From NCBI GenBank assembly GCA_023159155.1, contig JAJNNX010000001.1, positions 1,426,001 through 1,490,000 on the forward strand: a DNA stretch of 64,000 bases. Direction: 5' to 3'. The notes beneath the pieces are model-generated. The model did not search any database. It saw only the letters and a program-made list of their open reading frames with translations, and was not told where the DNA came from. Origin of the DNA: Ustulina deusta (lineage: Eukaryota; Ascomycota; Sordariomycetes; Xylariales; Xylariaceae). The translations under genes were made by a program, and so were the position numbers. Shown piece by piece: positions 37,520 through 47,992 of the stretch (position 1 is the stretch's first letter; every line of letters starts with the position of its first letter).

Positions 37520-40500
37520 TAGTAGTATTTCTGTTTAGGCCACTTAGGTACTAACACCCTTTATTATATAGTAGCATAGGCTAAAAAAGTAAAGCTATAA
37601 TAATCTCCAAAGAACAAAATATATACTTTAAACTACAAAGCATATATTATAGCAAAAATATAATAGTAAATCAATAGATTACTTTAAAATTGCCTAGCAA
37701 AACTAGGAATATAACTAGCTATAAACTTTTATAATTATAAAAAAGATCATAATTTGGAAAACTTGCTAATATTTATAATAGATCAATATTTTAGCTTTAG
37801 TTTTAATTACTACTTGCGTAATCGGAAGTTTCTAACGCTAATTAGAGCTCTAAAAGACTTAGTAAAATATTTGTAGGCTTATTATAACATTACTGTTTAA
37901 ATTTTTAAATATAACAATAAGCTCTTAAAGCATAATAACCTTACCGAACATTTCAAACAATAATATAACATAGTCTTTGAGCTATATGCCCTGAATATAC
38001 AAGGTCAGAACAGTAGCGCTAAGCGGGCTAGCAATATTATTAAATATAAAGCTAGGGCTATAAAGACTGGGTCCAAGCTACTTATTATTTTTTAAACTAA
38101 TATTATAAAAACCGCTATATATTTATATAATTATATACTAAAGTAGATATACCAATAATAAAGCTTATATAAAAAGTTTTATGCTTACTTTTTTAACTAA
38201 AATAGTATTATAACTATTTGCTATTAACTTAATTTATGCTATTTATGTATATATAGCTATAGGGCATACGTAATAACTATAAAAACCAAACTAAAAAAAA
38301 AAAAACTTAACAAATTAGATCCTAAAGCCTAAATAAGCTATTTTATAAGCTATTAATCCTTTAATATATATTATATATAGATCCTAGCAATTAATATTGT
38401 TATATTTACTAAAAATATTATATTTAATAAAAAAACTATATTCTTAAGCAATATTAATAAGCTAAAAAATAACTTTTTTAAACAAAAAATCAATAAAATT
38501 ACCTAATTATTATCTAAAATAAATATTATTAAACCTAATTAACTAAATAGTACTCCAAAAGCTATAGCTAGTTAAAAACTAAAAAATATATATTTTATTA
38601 AAAGCAAAAATAATATTACTATTATAAGTATACTAGAAAATAAAAAAAATATAACCTATAAATACTCTATATTAAATAAAGCAATAGAGTTTAATTAATT
38701 TTATATAAATGTTTTTTTTTTACTATATTTTTTACCTCTTAAGTTACTATAACCGAGCGCTCTTTTTATAGCTACTATAAATAGCCCTTATCTTTAAAGA
38801 CCCTAGAATATTATAGCAAACTTTAATAGATTAAAAAGCACTGCTATTAAAAACCTTAATTTATAAAAACCTTAAAATGTTATAGCAAACTTTATTAGAT
38901 TTAAAGACTTTATTTTTTAGACCTAGAATATTATAGTAAAATTTAAAAATTATAGAACTAAGGGAACAATATTAGAAAATATTAAACTGCTATATATAAA
39001 CTTTAATGCTTTAGCAGGTATATTTAGTACTTTTTTCTATATTACTATTGCTTTTTAGGAAAACTGCTAAAAAGCTACGTTTTTAAACAAACGCTTAAAC
39101 GCTTTAAAAAATCAAAACAGCATAGTAATAAGCAAGGCTACAAAAGCTAAATTATTAAAACAATTTATTAGTTATCTTATTAATAAAAAGTTAAATTATA
39201 ATTAAAAAGTTTTATATATATTAAATAAAAATAAAAAAACTTTTAAACAAAAAGTTGCTAAAAGGTATAAAATTTATTAAAAAGATTTATTATTACTGCT
39301 GAAATCTTATAAGGACCTTAAGCATTACTTAATAAGTAAAAAGTTCAAAAGGGCTAAAAGAGATTATTTTAAAAGCTACTAAAAAATAGAGTTATAGACT
39401 AAGGTCAATACTTACTTAACTAAAAAAAAGCTAATATTTGGGTATATATAGGTATATATATACAAGTTTAATAAGCATAGCTATTATATAAAGTATAAAG
39501 TATAGTTAGTAGTGCGAAGTAATTAGCAGCCTTAATCTAGCACTAAAACCATATATGCATTAATTTTTACTAGAAGGTTATTTAGGACCTTTATTATAAT
39601 AGTAGCTAAATTCAACCTTGAACTAAAGTAATATAATGCTATTAATACATTTATTAATATAAAGCTTAATAAAGAGATATATATAAAGATGCCTCCTAGC
39701 TACTGCAAGCTTTAAATTATATTATAGCTTAATAAAGCTTTATATAGCTTAAAAAAGTTATTTTTGCTATAGTAAAAAAAGCTTACATTAATACTTAAAA
39801 AAATAAAATATTAAGCTATATTATATAAGCTTTATTGCTACGCTTATAATAAAGTACTAATCTTTATATATATAGATAATATTATTTTTATTTATAAAAA
39901 AGATTAAGAGCCTATTACTAAAAAAGCTATTAAACAGCTTTAAACGGCCTATTAGTTAATTAGTAGTAATAACCTATAATAGTTCCTAAGCATTAAAATA
40001 ATTAAAAATTATTAACAAAAACTGATCTAGCTATCCTAAGCTTTATATATTAAAAAAATTTTCAAGCTAAAAACTATTTATCTAACTCTTTTATTTACCC
40101 CGATAAAATAAGCCGAGCTAATACTCTATAATAGCCTTACTACAAAACAAAAAATATATTTATATTAATAAAAAATTAGGTTAGTACTATATACTGCTAT
40201 AATTACTTAACTTAATATTATATTTAATATATTAAAATTTTTAAGATTTTTTATTAACCCTAGGCCTTAATATTATAACTTAGCAGATCGCCTGCTTAGT
40301 TACTTTAAAGGCATTTAGTACTATTTGCTTTAGTTCAAAAACAGAAATAATTTTGAGATCGCAAGCAATACATTATTTATAAACAATATACTAAACCAAA
40401 AGAGTTCATAAGTATATATAATTAGGCTATTTGGAAAAGTCATTAGGTAGCGTACTAATAAACAAAATATAATAACTATTTTAATAACTAAAACAAAATT

Positions 40501-40575
40501 GTTAGTATTGGTATAAGCTATAAAAAAAGCTATATTTATAAACCAACTAATTAAAGAACTAGGTATTATATTAAA
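37520..40575 (+). pseudogene. Decayed copia pol of element C
   Basis: Integrase zinc finger at 37520-37680 reads GHLGT; the integrase core runs to about 38150 and includes QNSSAKRASNIIKYKARA, matching the copia NG-AER-N-T block. RT: 39640-39720 reads INTFINIKLNKEIYIKMPP then LNKALYSLKKL, and the YVDD position at 39864-39900 reads YIDNIIF, so one aspartate survives. RNase H at 40380-40575 reads RTNKQNIITILITKTK-like remains ending KELGI. Each domain is broken by stops. Confidence 0.75.
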
Positions 40576-41135
40576 CACCTAATATATTACTATTTAGTAT
40601 AATAATAAACAAACTATTAAACTAATTATAAAAAAAATAACTACGCTATAAACTAAGCTTTGTTATATAAACATTTATAACTATTAGCTACGCTAAAAAG
40701 TTAAAAGAAATATTTTAAAAGTTGTCTATGTAGCTATAAAAGATATAATTACAAACAGGCTTATAAAGGCGTTAAGTCTAGCAAAATGGAGTAATTTTTT
40801 AGACTAATTAAAAGTATATAGTACTTATAAATATTACTAGAATAAAAGATTAAGGAACAAAAGTATAAAAAATCTGGAAGCTTTAGAAAACTTATTTATA
40901 AGAAGTAAATCGGACTATTTAGGGGTCTTATAGCTCTAATTAGGCAAATAGCACTTAATTAGCTAAAATTAGCTAAAGTAGTTAGATTAACTTAAATTAG
41001 GCCAAATCATTTAAATCTAAAAAGATTTTAGTAATAATACACTATTAATTAGTTAGATCACATGACCTCCTATTACACCAACAAGCCTATATATACTACA
41101 ACACTACAACTACTACTATATAGAAGATAAAAAAA

Positions 41136-41223
41136 GCACTATAGGCCTTAGTAATATAATAGCAAATATAATAATTAATAGTTTATTATACTACAGATCC
41201 CAGTTTAAGTCTAGGCTAAGGCG
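41136..41223 (+). other. tRNA-like segment inside copia C
   Basis: Sister copy of 22759-22845: TTAGTAATATAATAGC (A-box-like), hairpin, then CAGTTTAAGTC where copy A has CAGTTCGAGTC. Located 70 bp before the 3' LTR, the same position as in A. Confidence 0.45.
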
Positions 41224-41293
41224 TTATTTTTAGCATTTTTATTAATAATATTATGTATAGAAAAAGCTTATATAAACTGTTTCTAAAAAAGTA

Positions 41294-41464
41294 TGTTAGA
41301 TTTAATAGGGTAAATTAGCTATTTTTTGGAACCCCGTTAAATAGATTCTCTACACACACCTAATTTATATAGCATGCAGAAAACTTTGCAATAGAACATA
41401 AAACAGGAGAGATCAGTAATAATTATTAATACAATTATTCAATTGGACTCGCTTATATCTGACA
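41294..41464 (+). repeat. 3' LTR of copia C
   Basis: 171 bp, preceded by the purine-rich AAAAAAGTA, a polypurine-tract candidate. Followed by atact. Confidence 0.9.
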
Positions 41465-41606
41465 ATACTGCTTTTGCAATAAATACCTTGTTCTAAAGTA
41501 TATAATCCTTTAGCTTAGCTAATAAAGCTTTGTTAATTATTAATAAAGCTATAATATTACTTAGTTGCTTATACTAGCCCTTAGGAAATAGTATTCTTAC
41601 AAATAA

Positions 41607-41616
41607 GACTCTTAAT
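41607..41616 (-). other. Primer-binding site of copia A
   Basis: ATTAAGAGTC directly inside the 5' LTR. It is complementary to GACTCTTAAT, the anticodon loop and adjoining stem of tRNA-Lys(CUU), rather than to a tRNA 3' end. This is the least RIP-altered of the three copies in the window. Confidence 0.55.
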
Positions 41617-41787
41617 TGTTAGATATAAGCGAGTCCAATTGAATAATTGTATTAATAATCATTACTAATCTCTTCTGTTCTATGTTCTGTTGTAGAGTTT
41701 TCTGCATGCCATATAAATTAGGTGTGTATAGAGAATCTATTTAACAGGGTTCCAAAAGATAGCTAATTTACCCTATCAAATCTGACA
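41617..41787 (-). repeat. 5' LTR of copia A
   Basis: 171 bp, partner of 22517-22687. Followed by tactt, the right half of the target duplication. Confidence 0.9.
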
Positions 41788-41929
41788 TACTTAGTTAGTA
41801 TTAAAACAGAAAAAATAAATAAAAAATCAGAGTTTTACAAAAGAAAAATAATATACCCATACAAAATAGGTAGCTAGCTAACGTGTTGCTAGTTAGATTA
41901 AGGTTAAATTAATATGGTCTGTGCTACAT

Positions 41930-41982
41930 ATTAATGCAGGCCAAGCCATTAGCGCCGGTCAAGTTCTAATCGAGGAATGCGG
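41930..41982 (-). repeat. Right terminal inverted repeat of the pogo-like element
   Basis: Reverse complement begins CCGCATTCCTCGATTAGAAC, matching the left TIR. TA follows at 41983-41984. Base composition returns to normal just beyond. Confidence 0.85.
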
Positions 41983-42300
41983 TAGTACCTAAACAGCCTA
42001 GAGTGAGTGGGCCGATCAGAAGAACTTGGCAGACTACCTACTTAGTATTACCCTTTTGATGTGGTATGTTTTGCATACGCATAGAGGCTGAGCATCCATA
42101 CCGTGGACCTCTTGCCGCCCCCCCCCTCCCAAAAGTTCTACACATGAACCGGGTTGACCAACCTGGGCAGTCTACACTGTTGGTTCGTTCCTCACGCATT
42201 AGGGTCACCAACTATGGTCTCGCGTTTCGCAAAGCGCCCGCGTTGGTTTCAATGTGGCTCCAAACCGGCCACCAGCTAGCCAGCCAGCCGAAGCCGTGAT

Positions 42301-42343
42301 TTGCACTTCTGCACTTCACTTCTGCACTTCTGCGCTTCTGCGC
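42301..42343 (+). repeat. CACTTCTG-type minisatellite
   Basis: About five imperfect 8-bp units, the last two with CGCTTCTG. Confidence 0.75.
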
Positions 42344-43651
42344 GTAATGCCGTGGTTGCATGGCTGTATCGCAGACGCCGTCTGTCCTTTGCCCGTCGGC
42401 ATCGCGCCCCGAGCTAATCAAACATCGGAGGAGTTGGATGTAAACGACCCTATAGTACGTTGCCAGCGCTTTCTAGTGATACAGCATCGCTAGTCATCTG
42501 TCCCAATGCCACGAGTTTCCACCTGCATCCTCCCTCGGTTCACTCACGCGTCAGCCTGTTGAAAGTGGAAAAACCTACTCGCTTCGAGCATCTTTCATAT
42601 GGTCGCTGGTCTGGCCAGATTGTCAACCACCTACCGCTTTAGCCAAATCTTGGCCACTCGTATTCATGACTTTAGACAGTATGACTTCCCATGTTTGGTT
42701 TGTTTGCCTCGAAACTTCTGGCGGTCAGCGACGAGGCTGCATTGTTGACATTCCTTGGCAGGTAGCTATCCGGGCCTGGGTCTACCATTTGATGCCGAGT
42801 AGGTAACAGTGGATGAGTTCGGGAGACAGCATCTCGATCCCTTTTTGCCAGATACGATCGGTAGCATAAAATGCCACTCAGCAGACTGCCACAAGTTCCG
42901 CACATGCAATATCCCTTCCATCTTCGGACGGTCGTGTCCCTACGTTGCGTGTATTCCTACGTATTCGACATGAGGCATACGATCAATCGGCAAGCAGCAT
43001 TATTCTCGACTATATAGCTAAGTTGCCACTCAAGTTTCCGCCAAATTCGCCTCACTTTAACACCTAGTACTTCCTATGTCTGGCTCGAAATATCCAAAAG
43101 CCTTGTTTTTTTCAGTACGCTACTCCACCCATCTCTCTACAAAGCCAAAGGTTGTCAAACGTGATACCTGATGACTGAATCTGGGAGAGCACACGTCCGG
43201 CGATTCAAGCCAAATGCTTGTGACACAATAGCCAGCCTGCTTGCAGACTTGATGAGCTGTTTTGATGCAAACGAATTCGCACTACAACGCCATGGTGTCA
43301 GCTCTCTCTGACGGCATCACAGGCGAACGCCGAGATGAAACGATAGGCATCATTTGTAGTGTCGGTCTAGTGAGGCAGTGTCAAGCAAGATGCACCGTAC
43401 CATCGTGGAGCGCTTCTCTCCACCCAAGAGCGTTACATAGTGTCCAGCCGCACATCTACGACCAGCGAGGAGCCCGGATGCTGACTACAAGATCCCGTAG
43501 AGGCGTTTTTGATTTATTCCACCTGCTCGGTTGAAGCCGAGGATCCGGGCTCTTGGCTCTTGAGATTTGGCCCTAGAGCCAAGGCCCACCTAGAGCCCCT
43601 AAAGGACATTTCTAATCGTTTGCAGGAAAACTAAGAGTTGAATTTATAGTT

Positions 43652-44011
43652 ATGTCCTGCTCTTTGACATTCAATGAATACACATTCCTTCCGCCTATCT
43701 ACTGGAAGATTAGATCGTCGATACAAAGTACGAACGATCCAATGGCACGATATGTCCCCTATTTGAAATGGTCTCAAGGTATGCTTGATTTGATCCTGCA
43801 GTATTATAGTTATGAGGCAATCCCACTGCTGGCACTCTTCGAGACCCTTATAATCTGTTCGGATTTCGTGCACAAGCCGAGGAGCAAGGGTTCGAGCCTC
43901 CCATTCAAGGTGAGACTTCCTAAACGGTTAATATATCTGCGGTCAATCATGCTTTTCCTGCATCATGACTTTCAAGTTAGACCATATGGACTTTGGCGAT
44001 ATAGTTTATAG
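43652..44011 (+). CDS. Doubtful hypothetical ORF, 119 aa
   Basis: Reads MSCSLTFNEYTFLPPIYW at the start and contains a hydrophobic stretch (YYSYEAIPLLALFETLIICSD at residues 51-71). No family recognised, no clear promoter, and it lies in a gene-poor stretch beside a transposon block. Could be a chance ORF or a remnant. Confidence 0.2.
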   Translation: MSCSLTFNEYTFLPPIYWKIRSSIQSTNDPMARYVPYLKWSQGMLDLILQYYSYEAIPLLALFETLIICSDFVHKPRSKGSSLPFKVRLPKRLIYLRSIMLFLHHDFQVRPYGLWRYSL

Positions 44012-44114
44012 ATATCACGCTTTCCCACTGCAACCTAGAGCAGGCTGGATCATGAGTTAGGGTCTCCGCCGGTTATCTGTCGGCATTTCCTTAGCTCGAT
44101 CATAGACAGGCTTC

Positions 44115-44519
44115 TCGTTTATTCCAGCACATCATGCGCATGCACATGAGCGTTTTCGGCAGCCCATAATTCGCGATCGAGCGTCTCAAGACTAGGGGCT
44201 CCCAGCCTATCAAGGACCTCCCCAATTCTCTCCGCATCCTTCGCAATCCTCTTGGCGTTCTTTGGAGTTCGCCCCCCTCATAACCTACGGGACGAGGAGC
44301 CTATCCAGCTGTCCGTTTTCTCGGGGTCCTAAACCTTTCACACAGATCCCTAGACAAGACACCGCTTGATATCTTCTTCTCCAACTCTGCCCTCTCACCG
44401 CTTTTCATCGCAAGAACCAATAGGTCGGACGCCTCCGGCATTGTAGTGACTGCATTCGACGCAAACACATCCACACCTCCCGGATTCTCCCTGGAGTGCC
44501 CTAGTACCTCGCAATTCAT
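44115..44519 (-). pseudogene. Possible broken gene with coiled-coil-like reading
   Basis: Minus strand 44519-44301 reads SDLLVLAMKSGERAELEKKI up to a stop. A second frame just downstream reads KNAKRIAKDAERIGEVLDRL and TLDRELWAAENAHVHAHDVL before a stop near 44127. Two charged, helix-like segments in different frames suggest a frameshifted gene. No family recognised; chance is not excluded. Confidence 0.25.
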
Positions 44520-46608
44520 ATCTCTGGCCCCCCGAACCCATAGCCCCTTTTCACCGCCCAGTTTCCAGCACGGATATCCGACCCCACTGGTCGGATTATT
44601 TTTCTTTCGCCCCTGACGGCTAGGGGTAAAAGCTCGAGTTGCTGTGCCGAATTTTGGCTCGGTGGGATAATATTAAGTAAGTAGTACGAGGAGCAAAGTC
44701 ATTTTTCGATCGTGGGTGGTGTCCACCATGCATCGCAGAGAGCTCAAGGGGTCCCGGGAATATGAATCCTCACCGATGTCCGTATCGAAGGGCTGTCCCT
44801 CTATCCTTAGCGGATGAAGTGTCCGCGCTCTGCTGTTTGTGGAGAAAGTGGATGAACACCAGATTGTAGTTGTATTGCTTCGGGAGAGGTGATTAACCCC
44901 CAATCCTGGTTACTGATTTCCGTTCGAATGTAGGCAGCGTTGAGCCAAAGCCGAGGCAATTCGTAGTATTTCATGCGTAGCCTGCGTCATAGTTGAGCCC
45001 AGTAATCGCTTCTTCTATCTTCAATTCATGCGCTTTACTAATAGAGGCCACCATGTTCTGGCTATATACTGTCCTGCGACGGAAATCTTATTGGCAGTGT
45101 TACGCATATGTCTTCCTCTTTGCCATATCTGCAACAGCAAACTTTGCTTATTGAGGTTTTTCTAGGTTAGTTTATTAGTCGAGTTGGCTCCTCGATCCCG
45201 CGACACTTTGTTAACACGTGCTGTTGGTTGATGATGTTGGCATTGAGTCTCCAACCCCCTGAATCCTTCTGGCAAGTTGGATCTTCCTCGCGTGAGCATT
45301 TAGAAGCATGGGAAATTGAAGTCTGATTCTACGCCTCATGGTGACAAATCCTCGTCTCGTAGTAACGTGGCCTCGAGGATTTCGATGTTCTCAATTACTG
45401 TCCCTTCACCTTCCTGCTTTAGTCCAACGGAGATAACCTGATTGTTACCTCTGCCACGCCAGGCGGCGTCACGATATCTCACTTTGCACTCGTTACCTGT
45501 ATTACTTTTACCCCCGTGACAACTCCTGTCACGGATTTATAGAATAGTCGTGGGCGGAATGAAGGACACTCACATCTAGAAAGTTGGGGCTGGCTATATG
45601 TAACGACCAGCAGAACCTTACTGTCATCGTGAACATAAATAAGACTTCTATTAATGTGTCGAGTAGACTCTTGAAACTTTCGCAATTTGATAGAATCCTT
45701 ACTTGAGTTAACTACATCGTAGTGGTATCTGTTTTGATATGTTTCTGGTTTTGCGGGGTAACTAGAAGCATATACTTAACACCGAAATGTCCGGAAGATT
45801 GACTATGATATCAAATGGATCTTCTCTCTTTCATTAGTACTACTGCAATTACAACTAGCTAAAAATAGCCTTTGTTCTAAGCCTGCACCTTTCGTCTAAC
45901 TTTTTTGCTATATTGCTCAACTATCTGCGGTTGGCTCTATAATGCACCTATGTAGTTGGACCACATAAAGATGTATATACGAAAGATATTGTTTTTGCCT
46001 TTTCTTTTGCAAGGACATGGTTGATTCAGAGTGAAAATTTATGACGCGTAGGTAAGTGGAGTAGCCCGTGGTCCACTTGGCTTTTCATGATAAACGGAAG
46101 AGGGGATGGTGCAAAGCACCGTTCAGCTTGTTTTCACCTCTCAACTTAACACTATTAGCTATTTACTGGCGTCAAACTCTGGCAGCTTAATATTCCTGCT
46201 ATCACCACGCCTGTGAAAGCACGGGGTGAGACCGAAGCTTTCGGGTCTAATCTGCCCAAGAGGTGAGTTATTATACGTAGAGGCTTAGGTGCTGATAAAC
46301 GCCGATGCCAAGAACCGGCACCGCGTCCGGGTTACCCGTAACGATCCGGCTTTACGGTGACTTAACGCCGGGCGGCTAGTATGGAGTCGTAAATAGTGCT
46401 CTAAATGATGCAACGAAGAGTGGGAAGATAGAGTCATTCAAACATCAAGCAGAGCCGTGATCTCCTTAACTCCGTGTTTTCGTCGTTCGGGTCCATAGGT
46501 ATATAAATACAGCGATGTCGTACAAACATCTAGATATTTGGTGTAGAATAGCAAGCCTAGCCGACGGGACCGGGCAATCCACTATTATTAATACGATACT
46601 CTGACAGG

Positions 46609-47448
46609 ATGGCGAATAGTACAATAGTAATAATTTCAGGTTAGTTCTGGAATTCGGGCCATCTTGTCCAAATTCCTCAAGCTAATTAGACCGGGAAAGG
46701 CGGCAACAGAGGCATAGGCCTCGAAACCATCAAGGCATTGCTCGCGTCGGATACCAGCAGCGACGGCGCGCCCTACCACATCTATCTCGGCAGCCGGGAT
46801 CTGCAGACCGGCAGGGACGTCGCGGCCGATCTGCCCGTGGCGCACGGGAACAAGGTCTCGGCGATCCAGCTAGACATCACGTCGCCGCAGTCCGTCGCCG
46901 CCGCCGTGGCGGCAGTGAGGGCGGAATCCGGGCGGCTGGACGTCCTCATCAACAACGCCGGGGTGAACTACCACACCATCGAAGACGAGGCCGCCAAGAT
47001 GCGCACGCTGTACGAAATCAACGTGATAGGGACGTCGAGGGTGACGGATGCCTTCAAGCCGCTACTGCTCGCGCAGCCGGCCGAGGGCAGGAAGGTGAAG
47101 CGGATTATCCATGTCACGAGCAGCATGGGATCCACGGCGTCGAGGTTCAACCCGGAATTCGCGCACTACCGCCCGCAGTTTACGGCGTACCGGTGCACGA
47201 AGGCGGCGCTGGGCATGCTCACGGCTTGCCATGCCTACGAGCTCAAGGACGACGGGGTCAGGGTCCATGCGTTCGACCCCGGCTACGCCGCGACTGAGTT
47301 CGCAGGCGGCGACCCCAAGGTGACTCGGACGCATGGCGCTGTCGATCCGAGCGTGTCGGGACACGCCTGTCGCGGCATTGTCGAGGGGAAGAGAGATGAC
47401 GAGAGCGAGGTCATGGTTAGCATAAACGGGGATACCTATCCGTGGTGA
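46609..47448 (+). CDS. Short-chain dehydrogenase/reductase, 2 exons
   Basis: NAD(P)-dependent oxidoreductase of the classical SDR fold (carbonyl-reductase-like); substrate unknown. Exons 46609-46639 and 46700-47448 give 259 aa. The joined N-terminus reads MANSTIVIISGGNRGIGLET, which supplies the TGxxxGIG cofactor loop at residues 10-17 with Ser in place of Thr. Further marks: NNAG at 95-98, the catalytic serine in VTSSMGS (about 151), and YRCTK at 174-178. The acceptor at 46699 (AAAG) is the only one that keeps the frame; an earlier AG at 46689 would shift it. GC content of exon 2 is clearly higher than its surroundings. Convergent with the peptidase gene at 47993. Confidence 0.88.
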
Positions 47449-47992
47449 AGGAAGGCGACTAGGTATTGTATATTCGATGATAAAACTTTGGTGTACATTC
47501 TATCTTTGCGAGCTGGCAGTTATGCACTGTATGACCCTGAAGAGATGTTACATTCCGGGGAAAGTTGAAAGGAGAGATGGTGGATTCTAGTGATGCTTGT
47601 CAAGGAATTTCTAATATGATTGAAAGTGAAGCGGCAACACATGCTTAGTTAGGCGTTAAAACAGCGTCAAAAGGTATTTTTCTTGTCTAGTGCTCAAGAT
47701 AGTCGATCATCATGATGGTATGGACATGCTACAGCAGAATGCCGAGATACAAAATTGCCTCTTAATATTCCTATCGTCGTTCATGTTAACGTTAACGCCT
47801 GGTGTATTTGGAAATACAAGTGAGTGTGACCCGCGATGTGCTGGAATGAGCCGTTACTGCCTACCTGCTCTGGAGGATACTGAATGTCACAGGCACTCCG
47901 CTATAGTAACCTTTCTCAAATAGCACTGATTCCAGACGTCATAAGCAAGTACATCCTTCCGACTCTCCAAGTCCAAGATCTACAGACAAGGG
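47449..47992. other. Convergent intergenic region
   Basis: Holds the 3' ends of the SDR (+) and proline iminopeptidase (-) transcripts. No gene or clear terminator motif seen. Confidence 0.5.

Larger units (their letters stand above)
35516..41464 (+). mobile_element. Copia-type LTR retrotransposon C, 5,949 bp
   Basis: Complete element of the same family as A but inverted relative to it. LTRs 35516-35686 and 41294-41464 (171 bp each); target duplication atact at 35511-35515 and 41465-41469. Coding strand is plus. The order integrase, RT, RNase H is readable. It sits in A one base away from the insertion point of B. All frames are destroyed by RIP. Confidence 0.88.
22517..41787 (-). mobile_element. 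Copia-type LTR retrotransposon A (hosts B and C)
   Basis: Two 171-bp LTRs in the same orientation (22517-22687 and 41617-41787) enclose the element. The 5-bp target duplication is cactt (22512-22516) and tactt (41788-41792), differing by one C-to-T change. Coding strand is minus, so the LTR at 41617-41787 is the 5' one. Its body is 22688-28147 plus 41470-41616, interrupted by B and C. Subtracting both insertions and their duplications leaves 5,950 bp, one base from the length of copia C, its sister copy. No ORF is intact. Confidence 0.85.
19569..41982 (+). mobile_element. Pogo-like DNA transposon split by nested retrotransposons
   Basis: The block is bounded by a 53-bp inverted repeat whose two copies differ at only a few positions. 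The dinucleotide TA lies just outside both ends (19567-19568 and 41983-41984), the target duplication expected of Tc1/mariner-pogo elements. The element's own DNA is the left part 19569-22516 and the right part 41788-41982, about 3.1 kb once copia A and its duplication are removed. The left part carries a decayed pogo/Tigger-type DDE transposase on the plus strand. All parts are extremely AT-rich from RIP except the TIRs and patches near 19.6-19.75 and 22.26-22.33 kb. Confidence 0.75.
41985..46608. other. Gene-poor 4.6 kb right of the AT-rich block
   Basis: Normal base composition with scattered short ORFs. None has a recognised domain. The longest (43652-44011, 119 aa, plus) and a coiled-coil-like minus reading near 44040-44520 are listed separately. 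A CACTTCTG repeat lies at 42301-42343. Probably eroded, formerly genic or repeat-derived DNA, but nothing can be named. Confidence 0.45.

Noticed and set aside
40330..40578. 82-aa minus-strand ORF
   Set aside because: Antisense to the RNase H remains of copia C; an AT-composition artefact.
19569..41982. A Starship-type giant element or a centromere core
   Set aside because: No tyrosine-recombinase captain gene is visible, and the block is fully accounted for by four nested transposons with matching ends.
43880..43915. A GGTTCGAGCCTCCC word resembling a tRNA T-arm
   Set aside because: The flanking bases cannot form the T stem or the acceptor stem, and no A box lies at the right distance.
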